Source: ZC4RG20 sp964553875 (GTDB taxonomy: Bacteria > Pseudomonadota > Gammaproteobacteria > Steroidobacterales > Rariloculaceae). From it: 64,000 bases of DNA. A program made the translations under genes and the position numbers. This document shows positions 8,449-16,894 of the stretch, one piece after another; within the stretch, counting starts at the first letter, position 1, and the number at the start of each line of letters is the position of its first letter. The notes below the pieces were generated by a model. It made no database searches, had not been told where the DNA came from, and saw only the letters and a program-made list of their open reading frames with translations. The stretch lies in contig CAZKNH010000001.1 of assembly GCA_964553875.1 (NCBI GenBank), forward strand, positions 65,314-129,313. The letters run 5' to 3'.

Positions 8449-9231
8449 TCAAACGTAGTAGCGGCCGAAGTAGTAGACGCTGAGTGAAATCCCTACCGCG
8501 ATCACGACGCGCCGCAGCCAGACCGCGGACAGTCGATGCGCGATCCGGGCGCCGAGCACGCCGCCGAGCGCGGCGCCCGCGAGCGCAATCAGCGTGTGCG
8601 GCCAGGACACGAGTCCGCTGAACGCGAACACCCCGACGGCGACGCTAGTGATGATCGCTCCGAGCAGATTCTTCAGCGCGTTGTTCTCCGCGAGGTCGGT
8701 GATGCCGAGCATCAGCAGTCCCGCCATCAGGATCACGCCGAGGCCCGCCCCGAAGAAGCCGCCGTAGACCGAGAACAGGAAGAGGCACCCGTGCTGGAGC
8801 AATGCCGCGACGCTTGCACCGCCCGCGGCGGCGCGGGCGACGAGCCGGTTGACGTGTTCCCCGTACGCGAAGAGCAGCGTTGCGGCGAGCAGCAGGAACG
8901 GAATCATCCGCGCGAACGCGTCGTCCTCGATGATGACCAGGAGCCACGCGCCGCAGATCCCGCCCGCGAACGCTGCGAGCGCGGCACCGGCGAGCCCCTT
9001 GCGCAGCGTGCGGAGCTCCTTGCGGTAACCGATCGCCGCGAACGCATGCCCCGGCCAGACGGCGATCGCGTTCGATGCGTTCGCGACGACCGGCGGCAGC
9101 CCTGCGCCGAGGAACGCCGGGAACGTGAAGAACGTGCCGCCGCCGGCGAGCGCGTTACAGACGCCGGCCACGAGGCCCGTCGCGACGAGCAAGAGCGCCG
9201 TATCCGGCCCGATTCCTGGGTAGCCTTCCAT
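8449..9231 (-). CDS. TauE/SafE family permease
   Basis: 260 residues, about eight membrane helices. The N-terminal 'GLVAGVCNALAGGGTFFTFPAFLGAGLPPVVANASN' region (quoted in short as AGGGTFFTFPAFL) is the family signature, repeated in degenerate form in the second half ('FFGAGLGVILMAGLLM'). The family exports or imports small anions such as sulfite, sulfoacetate or related organic acids. No sulfur metabolism genes flank it, so the substrate is open. The 207 bases before the DUF488 gene at 9439 hold no recognisable gene. Confidence 0.85.
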   Translation of the reverse strand: MEGYPGIGPDTALLLVATGLVAGVCNALAGGGTFFTFPAFLGAGLPPVVANASNAIAVWPGHAFAAIGYRKELRTLRKGLAGAALAAFAGGICGAWLLVIIEDDAFARMIPFLLLAATLLFAYGEHVNRLVARAAAGGASVAALLQHGCLFLFSVYGGFFGAGLGVILMAGLLMLGITDLAENNALKNLLGAIITSVAVGVFAFSGLVSWPHTLIALAGAALGGVLGARIAHRLSAVWLRRVVIAVGISLSVYYFGRYYV

Positions 9232-9438
9232 CGCGCGCGGAAGGATACCGCAACGGGCGTCGTGTCCGGGGCGGATTCCGAGACAGGCTCGTGTTACCGG
9301 CTCGGACCGTTGTCGCAGCGCTCTCTCGGGGGTGCGAGCTTTGCGCGTTGGTTCGTCCTACAATGCAAGTGTGCGCTCGCCGGGTTCCCCGCCGTGGTCG
9401 GCGAGAGGTAGCTCCGGCGCGTCAGCGCACCGGTGCCG

Positions 9439-9804
9439 ATGGCTCGAAAATCGCGAATCCACGTCAAGCGCGTGTACGACGAGCCCGCGAAGACGGACGG
9501 AACGCGTGTGCTCGTCGATCGGATCTGGCCGCGTGGAATCCGGAAGGAAGAGGCCGCGATCGACGAGTGGCTCAAGGAGATCGCGCCGAGCACCGAGCTC
9601 CGCAAGTGGTTCGGCCACGCCGCCGAGCGCTGGGAGGAGTTCCGCAAACGCTACCAGGCCGAGCTCGCCGCGAACGAAGACGCGGTCGAGCGGCTCCTCG
9701 AGCTGTGCCGCAAGGGTGACGTGACGCTCGTCTACGCGGCGCGAGACGAGGAGCACAACAACGCCCGCGTCATCAAGGAGCTGCTCGAGCGGAGATTGCG
9801 CTGA
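9439..9804 (+). CDS. DUF488 (YeaO-like) family protein
   Basis: 121 residues. 'VKRVYDEPAKTDGTRVLVDRIWPRG' (seen as DGTRVLVDRIWPRG) and 'STELRKWFGH' with a C-terminal 'VTLVYAARDEEHNNA' are diagnostic for the short DUF488 subfamily. The biochemical role is unknown. The ATG at 9439 is chosen over a GTG two codons earlier; neither has a strong ribosome binding site. No operon partner: 214 bases without recognisable features separate it from the next gene. Confidence 0.85.
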   Translation: MARKSRIHVKRVYDEPAKTDGTRVLVDRIWPRGIRKEEAAIDEWLKEIAPSTELRKWFGHAAERWEEFRKRYQAELAANEDAVERLLELCRKGDVTLVYAARDEEHNNARVIKELLERRLR

Positions 9805-10017
9805 TGCGCCGTGCCCTGGTTTGCCGCTGAGTTGCCGCGCCCTAGATCGCGCAGAGTCGCCTGCCCTCGTCGTCGCTCGCGCCGTGCGGAGCGGTAGACA
9901 TCGTGCGACGACGCGCACTAATCTCGGACTCGAGCTCGGCCGGCCGCCGCCGGATCGACCGGTCCGGCGGCGCAATCGTCGAGAGAACCGTCACCTTCGC
10001 GCATCCGAGGGGTTCCG

Positions 10018-10551
10018 ATGGCCCGTTTCGTCCTGAACGTCGACGGCGAGCGTCACGAGGTCGAGTCCGACCCGGACATGCCGCTGCTCTACGCGCTCCG
10101 CAACGATTTGGCGCTCAAAGGCCCGAAGTTCGGCTGCGGGCTCGCGCAGTGCGGCGCATGCACCGTGATCATCGACGGCAACGCAACGCGCTCGTGCGTG
10201 ATACCGATCTCGGCCGTAGAAGGCGCGTCGATCCGTACGCTCGACGGGCTCGGCACCGCCGAGCGGCCGCATCCGGTCCAGGCGGCCTTCATCGAAGAGG
10301 AAGCCGCGCAGTGCGGCTACTGCACGAACGGCTGGATCATGACGGCCGTCGCGGGGCTCGAGCGTAACCCGAATCCCACCGACCGCGAGATCCGCGAGAT
10401 GCTCGCGGGGCTCAAGTGTCGATGCGGAACGCATATGGCGATCCTGCGCGCGGTGCGCCGAGCGGCGAACATGCTGGCCGCGGAGCAGTCGGCGGGCGCG
10501 CGAAGCGACGGGCTCGGCCCGGTGAGGTCCACAGGGGAGGGCAGCGCATGA
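10018..10551 (+). CDS. iorA: Molybdenum hydroxylase small subunit, [2Fe-2S] protein (isoquinoline 1-oxidoreductase alpha type)
   Basis: 177 residues. The N-terminal plant-type ferredoxin domain carries 'GCGLAQCGACTV' plus a later Cys; the C-terminal helical domain carries 'QCGYCTNGWIM' and 'CRCGTH'. Together these bind the two [2Fe-2S] clusters of xanthine oxidase-family enzymes. The tail is about 20 residues longer than minimal relatives. GAGGGG is seven bases before the ATG. The TGA overlaps the ATG of the large subunit (ATGA), so the pair is translationally coupled. The gene name reflects family resemblance, not a proven substrate. Confidence 0.85.
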   Translation: MARFVLNVDGERHEVESDPDMPLLYALRNDLALKGPKFGCGLAQCGACTVIIDGNATRSCVIPISAVEGASIRTLDGLGTAERPHPVQAAFIEEEAAQCGYCTNGWIMTAVAGLERNPNPTDREIREMLAGLKCRCGTHMAILRAVRRAANMLAAEQSAGARSDGLGPVRSTGEGSA

Positions 10552-12890
10552 GCCGGGTCGACGTGAACACGCCGGCTGCCGCCGAAGCGCCGACGCAGAT
10601 CCGAGCGAACGCCGGCATTGCGGGGAGGAGCATCGACCGCCGCAGCGTCCTGAAAGGCGGCGCGGCCCTCGTGTTCGCGCTCGGGACGGGCGGAGGCTTG
10701 AGCATCCTGCCGATCCGCTCCGCCGACGCGCAGAGTCGCTGGGCCGCGGCGCGCGAGACGGATCCGACGCGGCTCGACACGTGGATCGCGATCGCCGAGT
10801 CCGGCGACGTCACCGCGTTCTTCGGCAAGATGGACATGGGGCAGGGCGTCGACACGGCGATCGCGCAGGTCGTCGCGGAGGAGCTCGACGTCGACGTCGA
10901 TCGCGTCAGCGTCGTGATGGGCGACACGCACCTCACGCCGAACCAGGGCGGCGCGAGCGGCTCGAGCGGTTGCCGCCTCGGCTCGATCCCGCTCCGCAAT
11001 GCTGCGGCCGAAGCGCGCCGCGTGCTCGTCGAGCGCGCGAGCGAGAAGCTCGGCGTGCCGGTCGAGCGGTTGCGCACGCAAAGCGGCGCCGTGCTCGTCG
11101 CGGACGATTCGAGCAGGCGCGTGACGTACGCCGAGCTGATCGCGGACGGGTTCGAGCGCGAGCTCGACTGGAACGGGCAATACGGTAATGGGCTCCTCGT
11201 CGAGAGCGGCGCGCCGAGGAAGTCGCCGCGGGAGTATCGCGTCGTCGGCACGTCGGTGGCGCGCAAGGACATTCCGGGCAAGGTCCTCGCGACGACGGAG
11301 TTTTGCCACCACGTGACGCTGCCCGGGATGCTGCACGGACGCACGGTACGGCCGCCCGTCGCGAACGCGGTCCCGGTCGCGGTCGACGAGCGGTCGATCG
11401 CGCACATTCCGGGCGTACGCGTCGTGCACGTCGGCGATTTCGTCGCGGTCGTCGCCGAGCAGGAGTGGCATGCGATCAAGGCGGCGCGTGAGCTCGCGGT
11501 CACGTGGAGCGAGACCGAGCCGCCGTTCCCCGGGATGGAGGCGCTTTACGATCACATTCGCGCTGCGCCCGTCGTCGCCGACAACTCGGTCGCGAACTTC
11601 GGTCCGCGCAGACCTTACGATCCGCAGCCGACGCTCGACGCGATCGCGGCGTCGGCCGTCGCGCTCGAGGCCGAGTACGAGCTGCCGTTCCAGTCGCATG
11701 CGCGTATGGCGCCTTCGGTCGGCGTCGCCGACGTGCGGGAAGACGAGGCGCTCGTCTTCTCGGACACGCAGAAGCCGCACGACACGCGGAACGGCATCGC
11801 GAAGCTCTTAGGGCTCCCGCCCGAGCGCGTGCGCGTCGTCTGGCGGCCGGGCTCGGGCTCGTACGGTCGCAGCGACGCGGACGAAGCCGCGTTCGAGGCC
11901 GCCGTTTTGTCGCGCGAGGTCGGACGGCCGGTCCGGGTGCAGTGGATGCGCGACGAGGGACACGCGTGGGATCCGAAGGCGCCGGCCGCGGTGATCACGT
12001 GCAAGGCGGGACTCGATGCCGCCGGCAAGCTGACCGCGTGGTACTTCCGCGCGAAGGGCTTTTCGGGTTGGGACGTGATGTTCAACGCGTCCGATCCGAA
12101 AGACACGCTCGTCGGGCAGCTCCTCGGCTGGACCAAGGGCGATGCGCACAATTTCGGCGTGCCCGGCGAATCGTACGCGTTCCCGAACGCCGTGAAGTTC
12201 TGGGAGACGATTCCGCCGCTGATGGACCGTGCGTCGCCGCTCCGCTGCGCGCACATGCGCGCGCCGCAGGAGCCGCAGCTCCACTTCGCGCAGGAGTGCT
12301 TCCTCGACGAGGTCGCGGCGCACGCCGGCGTCGATCCGATCGAGCTCAGGCTTTCGCTCCTGACGGACGAGCGGGAGATCGCGGTGCTCCGCGCGGTGAA
12401 GGAGCTTTCCGGTTGGGAAACGCGGCCGTCGCCGCGGAGGAACGTCGGCGGCGACGTCGTGACCGGACGCGGCGTCGCGATCAACAGCGGGTTCGGCGCG
12501 CATGTCGCCACGGTCTGCGAGGTCGAGGTCGACCGGCGCACCGGCCGGATCTGGGCGAAGCGATTCTTCGTCGCACACGACTGCGGCCTCGTGATCAACC
12601 CGAAGGGGCTCGTCGCGACGATCGAGGGCAACATCGTGCAGGGCGTGAGCCGCACGTTCGAGGAGGTGCGCTTCGACGAGCGCGCCGTGCGGAGCGTCGA
12701 CTGGGCGACCTATCCGATCCTCGACGTGATGGACGCACCCGAAAGCATCGAGGTCGTCACGATCGACCGGCCCGAGCTTCCGCCGGGCGGCGCCGGCGAG
12801 CCCGCGCACGTCACGGTGCCGGCCGCGATCGCGAACGCGGTGTTCGACGCGACCGGCATGCGGCTTCGCCGCATCCCGCTGAAATTGTGA
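10548..12890 (+). CDS. iorB: Molybdopterin-binding large subunit of a Tat-exported aldehyde/N-heterocycle oxidoreductase
   Basis: 780 residues. A twin-arginine segment (D-R-R-S-V-L-K-G-G at about 27-35) and hydrophobic stretch indicate Tat export as a folded complex with the small subunit. 'GKMDMGQGVDTAIAQVVAEEL' (in part GQGVDTAIAQ), 'GSSGCRLGSIPLRNAAAEAR' and the C-terminal 'PPGGAGEPAH', which holds the catalytic Glu, match the isoquinoline 1-oxidoreductase beta subfamily. Electrons would leave through the [2Fe-2S] partner; no FAD subunit is present, as usual for this type. XdhC-like cofactor insertion genes are not in the window. Followed directly by a palindrome cluster. Confidence 0.85.
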   Translation: MSRVDVNTPAAAEAPTQIRANAGIAGRSIDRRSVLKGGAALVFALGTGGGLSILPIRSADAQSRWAAARETDPTRLDTWIAIAESGDVTAFFGKMDMGQGVDTAIAQVVAEELDVDVDRVSVVMGDTHLTPNQGGASGSSGCRLGSIPLRNAAAEARRVLVERASEKLGVPVERLRTQSGAVLVADDSSRRVTYAELIADGFERELDWNGQYGNGLLVESGAPRKSPREYRVVGTSVARKDIPGKVLATTEFCHHVTLPGMLHGRTVRPPVANAVPVAVDERSIAHIPGVRVVHVGDFVAVVAEQEWHAIKAARELAVTWSETEPPFPGMEALYDHIRAAPVVADNSVANFGPRRPYDPQPTLDAIAASAVALEAEYELPFQSHARMAPSVGVADVREDEALVFSDTQKPHDTRNGIAKLLGLPPERVRVVWRPGSGSYGRSDADEAAFEAAVLSREVGRPVRVQWMRDEGHAWDPKAPAAVITCKAGLDAAGKLTAWYFRAKGFSGWDVMFNASDPKDTLVGQLLGWTKGDAHNFGVPGESYAFPNAVKFWETIPPLMDRASPLRCAHMRAPQEPQLHFAQECFLDEVAAHAGVDPIELRLSLLTDEREIAVLRAVKELSGWETRPSPRRNVGGDVVTGRGVAINSGFGAHVATVCEVEVDRRTGRIWAKRFFVAHDCGLVINPKGLVATIEGNIVQGVSRTFEEVRFDERAVRSVDWATYPILDVMDAPESIEVVTIDRPELPPGGAGEPAHVTVPAAIANAVFDATGMRLRRIPLKL

Positions 12891-13057
12891 AATCGGGGTC
12901 AGACCCCGATTTAAGAAAATCGGGGTCAGAGCCGGTTTTCTCCCGCAGAAGAACTCGGCTCTGACCCGAGACCAGGGCAATCGGGTTCGGAAATCGGGCT
13001 CCGACCCCGATTTTCCAGGATTTCCGCTCGGGGAAATCGGGGTCTGACCCCGATTTT
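12890..13057. repeat. Cluster of GGGGTC(A/T)GACCCC palindromes (REP/BIME-like)
   Basis: At least four related units lie in 168 bases. Unit 1 (12890-12912) is a perfect palindrome, AAATCGGGGTC-A-GACCCCGATTT, whose first base is the last base of a stop codon. Unit 4 (13034-13056) is the same sequence on the other strand. Unit 3 (12991-13014) is a diverged copy. In between, GGGTCAGAGCCG (12922-12933) pairs with CGGCTCTGACCC (12955-12966) to form a larger stem. Alternating orientation is what REP clusters show. It may also end transcription of the molybdenum hydroxylase genes. Confidence 0.8.
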
Positions 13058-13127
13058 CCAGCTTGTCGATTTTTGCCTCCGCTCGACGACTAAGGTCGCA
13101 ATGTCCATTCGGAACAGGAGGCATGTC

Positions 13128-13610
13128 ATGATCGAGACGCCGCGTATCACCGAGCTCGAAGCCGCGCCGATAGCGGTCATTCACCTCAAAATTCCGCGCG
13201 AGCAGATGCCGCAAGTCTTCGGTCCCGCGATCGCGGAAATCATGTCAACGCTGGGCGCGCAGGGCATCACACCGACGGGGCCCGTCTTCGCGCATCACTT
13301 CGGCATGGAGCCCGGCATCTTCGACTTCGAGGTCGGCGTGCCGGTCTCGAAGCCGGTCACCGCGGCCGGCCGAGTGAAGCCCGGTCAGCGACCAAGAGTC
13401 CGAGTCGCGCAGACCGTTTATCACGGCCCGTACGAGGGTCTGCCGGAAGCGTGGGGCAAGTTCCATTCGTGGATAGAAGAGAACGGCCACGCGTACGCGC
13501 CGGATATCTGGGAGTGCTATGTCGACGGCCCGCACTCGACGTCGGATCCGAGCAAATACAGGACGGAGCTCAACCGGCCGCTCGCCGACGGAGCGGGCGG
13601 CGGCCGTTGA
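13128..13610 (+). CDS. GyrI-like small-molecule-binding domain protein
   Basis: 160 residues without a DNA-binding domain. The pattern 'VIHLKIPREQMPQVFGPAIAEIMSTLGAQG' (start IHLKIPREQM), 'GPVFAHHFGMEPGIFDFEVGVPV' (seen as FDFEVGVPV) and 'TVYHGPYEGLPEAW' matches the stand-alone GyrI/AraC effector-binding fold, with the usual Glu of the ligand pocket in 'DFEVG'. Such proteins bind or hydrolyse lipophilic or cationic compounds. The ATG at 13128 follows GGAGG by eight bases; an upstream ATG at 13101 lacks this. It is monocistronic; the next gene converges. Confidence 0.8.
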   Translation: MIETPRITELEAAPIAVIHLKIPREQMPQVFGPAIAEIMSTLGAQGITPTGPVFAHHFGMEPGIFDFEVGVPVSKPVTAAGRVKPGQRPRVRVAQTVYHGPYEGLPEAWGKFHSWIEENGHAYAPDIWECYVDGPHSTSDPSKYRTELNRPLADGAGGGR

Positions 13611-13619
13611 GCGATGCCG

Positions 13620-14030
13620 TCACGGCGCGGCCGGAGTCATTCCGGCCCGCGCACGGCGCATGCCGATGAACTGAACCTCGGCAATGACGGCGACAGCGAG
13701 TGCCTGCGCGACGACGAATGCCGTCCCGAGCGCGTTCGGGTCGAGCCATCCGACCCAGAGTGCGAGCAGGCTCTCGATCGCCCAGAGCGCGTTCAGCACG
13801 ATCACCGCGATCACGCCGGCGGAGGAAAACACCGTGCGACGCGCGAGATGACCGACGCCCGCGGCGAAGACGAGCAGCACGGCACCTGCTGCGCGCAGGA
13901 CGACCGACGGGATTACGAAAAGCTCGCCGAGCGTGCTTCCCGCGATCAACAGCACGCTGCCCATCAGCAGGCAAGTGATTGCGTCGAACGCGAGAACGAC
14001 GCGCAGCAGCTTTGCATGATTTCCGTTCAT
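13620..14030 (-). CDS. Small four-helix membrane protein, unknown function
   Basis: 136 residues with four hydrophobic segments at about 10-30, 40-62, 72-92 and 100-122. No charged active-site pattern is visible. The ATG at 14030 is preceded by a perfect AAGGAGGT, so translation should be strong. It is divergently arranged with the XRE regulator at 14168, and so is a natural candidate target of that regulator. I do not recognise the family. Confidence 0.65.
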   Translation of the reverse strand: MNGNHAKLLRVVLAFDAITCLLMGSVLLIAGSTLGELFVIPSVVLRAAGAVLLVFAAGVGHLARRTVFSSAGVIAVIVLNALWAIESLLALWVGWLDPNALGTAFVVAQALAVAVIAEVQFIGMRRARAGMTPAAP

Positions 14031-14167
14031 CCAATACCTCCTTGGTCCCACCGGACCCCCGTTGCATTGCCGTGTCGGCGACCGCTGCATTGCAAGCGAC
14101 CGCTGAACGCGAGTCGATAACCTCGGAGGTAATGGCGGCGATACCGCGTGCCGCTATCATCCGAACG

Positions 14168-14962
14168 ATGATCACGGATCGAGTTACACCGCCGGTCGGT
14201 CAGCTGCTGAAAGAGTGGCGGACGCGCCGGCGCTTGAGCCAGCTCAAGCTCGCGCTCGAAGCAGGGACATCACCGCGGCACTTGAGCTTCATAGAGACCG
14301 GTCGCTCCACGCCGAGCCGCGAGATGCTGCTGCGCCTTGTGGAACGTCTCGACGTGCCGCTTCGCGAGCGTAACACGCTGCTCGTTGCCGCAGGCTATGC
14401 GCCGCGCTTTCCGGAACGACGCATCGACGACGATACGCTCTCGGCGGCGCGACGCGTCGTCGAGCTCGTGCTCAAGGGTCACGAGCCGTTCCCGGCGCTC
14501 GTCGTCGATCGGCACTGGAACCTCGTCGCACGGAACGACGCCGTCGCCCCCCTTCTTGCCGGCGTCGACCCCGCGCTGCTCGAACCGCCGATCAACGTCC
14601 TGAAGCTGAGCCTCGATCCGCGGGGGCTCGCACCGAGAATCGTGAATCTCTCGGAGTGGAGAGAGCACCTGCTCGATCGGCTGCGGAAGCAGATAGACGC
14701 GACGGGCGACACGATTCTCGCGGCGCTGCTTCATGAGCTCGAGGGCTACCCGGCGCCGCAGGACGCCGATCACCGAAGCACGATTGCCCAGTACGGCGGC
14801 ATCGCGGTGCCGCTGCGGCTTGCCGTCGAGGGCGGGGAGCTCGCGTTCTACGGCACTACGACGGTGTTCGGCACGCCGCTCGACGTCACGCTGTCGGAGC
14901 TCGCGATCGAGGCGTTTTTCCCGGCGGACGAGCGAACTGCTGCCATGCTGCGGAAGAGATGA
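14168..14962 (+). CDS. XRE-family regulator with MmyB-like ligand-binding domain
   Basis: 264 residues. A helix-turn-helix spans about 8-62 ('LLKEWRTRRRLSQLKLALEAG', core RRLSQLKLALEAG; 'SFIETGRSTPSREMLLRL'). The rest, with 'FPALVVDRHWNLVARNDAV' near 115 and 'YGTTTVFGTPLDVTLSELAIE' near the end, is the MmyB/MLTR ligand-binding domain, a PAS-like fold that senses fatty acids or other lipophilic molecules in characterised relatives. The start at 14168 has no good ribosome binding site; an ATG at 14132 in the same frame sits too close to a GGAGG. Likely represses or activates the divergent membrane gene. Confidence 0.8.
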   Translation: MITDRVTPPVGQLLKEWRTRRRLSQLKLALEAGTSPRHLSFIETGRSTPSREMLLRLVERLDVPLRERNTLLVAAGYAPRFPERRIDDDTLSAARRVVELVLKGHEPFPALVVDRHWNLVARNDAVAPLLAGVDPALLEPPINVLKLSLDPRGLAPRIVNLSEWREHLLDRLRKQIDATGDTILAALLHELEGYPAPQDADHRSTIAQYGGIAVPLRLAVEGGELAFYGTTTVFGTPLDVTLSELAIEAFFPADERTAAMLRKR

Positions 14963-15195
14963 GCGGCGCAGTGCGCGAGATCCAGCGGATGTGAGAACTA
15001 CTCGGTTGAGACGTTGCCAGTGCACCTCGGATCGTCGGCCAACTCTGCGTACACCGAGTGAGTTCCAGCCAGCGGTGCGCGGAAAGTGACAGGGTGATGT
15101 GCGTTACTGGACGTGCGCAGGAAAGCCCCATATATATGCGACCCGAACCATCCAGGTGAGCGCAGAAGAACAAGACGCCGGAGGCTGCCGAGATC

Positions 15196-15657
15196 GTGTC
15201 TCTCGTCGAACGGATCGTTCCGCCGCTTATCGGGCTCCTCGCCTTCGGAGTGCCGACCGGGTACCTCGTCTGGCAAGTCTGGCTCGCGCGTCGCAGCGCA
15301 AACTGGCCCTCGACGACGGGGCGGATTCTGCACGCCGAGCCTTACCGCGGGTGGGTTCCGATGCCGAGATCGTCGTACGTTATACCCACCGTCCTGTACG
15401 AGTACCGTGTGGACGGCCGCAGGTACACGGGCACTCGCGTGACGTTCGGCGGGTGGCTGAACGCCAGCATAAGTGCCGGGAACCGCGTCCTGGCTCGGTA
15501 CCGAACGGGCATGCCGGTCTCGGTCCGCTACGATCCGCGCAAGCCGAGCCGCTGCACCCTGGAGCGTCGTGTTTCTGGAATCGTATGGCTGTTCCTTGGC
15601 ATCGGCGTTTTCTTGACGTCGAGTGTCTTCGGAGCGCTGATGGGGTGGTGGGAGTAG
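15196..15657 (+). CDS. DUF3592 family membrane protein
   Basis: 153 residues. Membrane helices at about 8-30 and 125-148 flank a soluble domain with 'WPSTTGRILHAEPYRG' and 'VLYEYRVDGRRYTGTRV', the typical DUF3592 pattern, and 'VRYDPRKPSRCTLE'. The start is a GTG at 15196. Function unknown. The 233 bases before it contain no gene I can recognise, and they mark the upstream edge of a patch with disrupted genes. Confidence 0.75.
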   Translation: MSLVERIVPPLIGLLAFGVPTGYLVWQVWLARRSANWPSTTGRILHAEPYRGWVPMPRSSYVIPTVLYEYRVDGRRYTGTRVTFGGWLNASISAGNRVLARYRTGMPVSVRYDPRKPSRCTLERRVSGIVWLFLGIGVFLTSSVFGALMGWWE

Positions 15658-15750
15658 CACTAGACTCCTCGGCAGACGAGCCGACTGCCGCGGCACTGCG
15701 GAAGACGTAAGGTGCGGCGCCGAGCGTCATGGGATGCCGCGAGCAAGATG

Positions 15751-16602
15751 TCACGCTTCCGGCAGTGCTCCGATGGCCCGTAGGAACCGAGCCGACATCT
15801 CGTACCTGAACGCGTTGATCGACTCGAAGCTCGGGCCGCGCACATACAGCGCAAACGCAACAGTGTTGCCGTCGGGTTTTTCGACCCATCCCACCAGCCA
15901 GCCTTCGAACGCTCCGTCGAATTGGCCAGGAACCACTGGGCCCGAACCGGTTTTGCCGTGCAAGACGTAGCCAGCGGTTTCGCTGAGCACGCTCACGGCC
16001 CGGATGGCGTCGATCGTCGCGGGCCGCAGATCGAGCTGGCCGAGGAGCAGGCGCTCGATGAACGCAACCTGTTCTCGCGGAGATATCTCCAGCGGTCCGC
16101 CGAGCCAGAATGAATCGTCACCGTCGGGGACGGCGACGTTTCCGTATCCGAAGCGTGTCAGTGCGTCACGGTAGCGGGCACCGCCAATTTCCTTCGCGAT
16201 GTCCTGGAAGTACCAAGGGACAGAACGCCTGAAAGCGGTCTCCAACGTTTGGTTCTCTCTCCAGTCATCGGGCCAATACGCCTCCGGCGGGCGCCTCTGC
16301 GGATCCCAAACCCGTTCGTGATCGAGCGAGTGCGCAACCCCTGTTTCGAGCGCGATCAGCAGGTTCGGGATCTTGAACGATGAGAACGGCGGGTGCCTTA
16401 CATCGACTGCCTCGGGCCGATACGCGAAAACGCTTCCGGTCGGAAGGTCCTTCGCGTAGAAGACGACGAACCGGTCGGCGATCTCGTCTCTGAGACTCGT
16501 ATCTACATCTCCACCGAGGTCGACGAGGTCCTCGCCATATGCCGAGGAGGCAAAGAGAACGCCCAGCAGACACGTGAAGGTCAGATGGCGGCGCGTGACC
16601 AT
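15751..16602 (-). CDS. Class D (OXA-type) beta-lactamase
   Basis: 283 residues with a signal peptide (MVTRRHLTF... ending ...SSAYG). Active-site motifs are in order and at class D spacing: S74-S-F-K77 (nucleophile Ser and the Lys that is carboxylated), S127-V-P in the place of the usual S-x-V, Y153-G-N, and K217-T-G, then 'GWLVGWVEK'. It should hydrolyse penicillins in the periplasm; spectrum cannot be predicted. The start at 16602 is chosen for its leader; an ATG at 16626 is in frame. Directly upstream lies a broken acetyltransferase, which suggests the gene arrived by recombination. No BlaI/BlaR pair is adjacent; one exists about 28 kb away. Confidence 0.9.
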   Translation of the reverse strand: MVTRRHLTFTCLLGVLFASSAYGEDLVDLGGDVDTSLRDEIADRFVVFYAKDLPTGSVFAYRPEAVDVRHPPFSSFKIPNLLIALETGVAHSLDHERVWDPQRRPPEAYWPDDWRENQTLETAFRRSVPWYFQDIAKEIGGARYRDALTRFGYGNVAVPDGDDSFWLGGPLEISPREQVAFIERLLLGQLDLRPATIDAIRAVSVLSETAGYVLHGKTGSGPVVPGQFDGAFEGWLVGWVEKPDGNTVAFALYVRGPSFESINAFRYEMSARFLRAIGALPEA

Positions 16603-16642
16603 TAAGAGCCCGTCTTGGATATGCATACTGCTCGAGGGGTAC

Positions 16643-16894
16643 CAGGTATTTCTTGAAGTAGCCCGCCATGCTCGCGTAACCGAGCTTCGAATAGAACCGA
16701 CCGGCGCCGGAGGTCGCAAGGGAAACCAGGACGCAGCCGTCCGCGGCGGCTCGTGTCTCGAGTGCCGCCATCAGCGAGCGGCCGGTCCCTTCGCCTCGGC
16801 GTTCCTCTTTCACGAAGAGCTCGTCGACCCAGGCCGTGTTTCCGCCAGCGCAGAAGGCCGCATGGTGCGGCTCCCGTGTGCGGCGGTCAACGTA
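16643..16894 (-). pseudogene. GNAT acetyltransferase remnant (C-terminal half only)
   Basis: The frame begins immediately after the stop codon of the cupin gene and reads through 'AWVDELFVKEERRGEGTGRSLM', of which V-K-E-E-R-R-G-E-G-T-G is the acetyl-CoA binding motif A, then 'GAGRFYSKLGYASMAGYFKKYL', a typical GNAT C terminus. The N-terminal half of the domain is missing, and no native stop is seen: the frame runs on into an antisense-free overlap with the beta-lactamase. A GTG at 16813 could start a 57-residue product, but the fold would be incomplete. I treat it as a deletion remnant. Confidence 0.75.

Noticed and set aside
12890..13057. Insertion sequence ends
   Set aside because: The palindromes look at first like terminal inverted repeats, but they enclose no transposase gene and alternate in orientation as REP units do.
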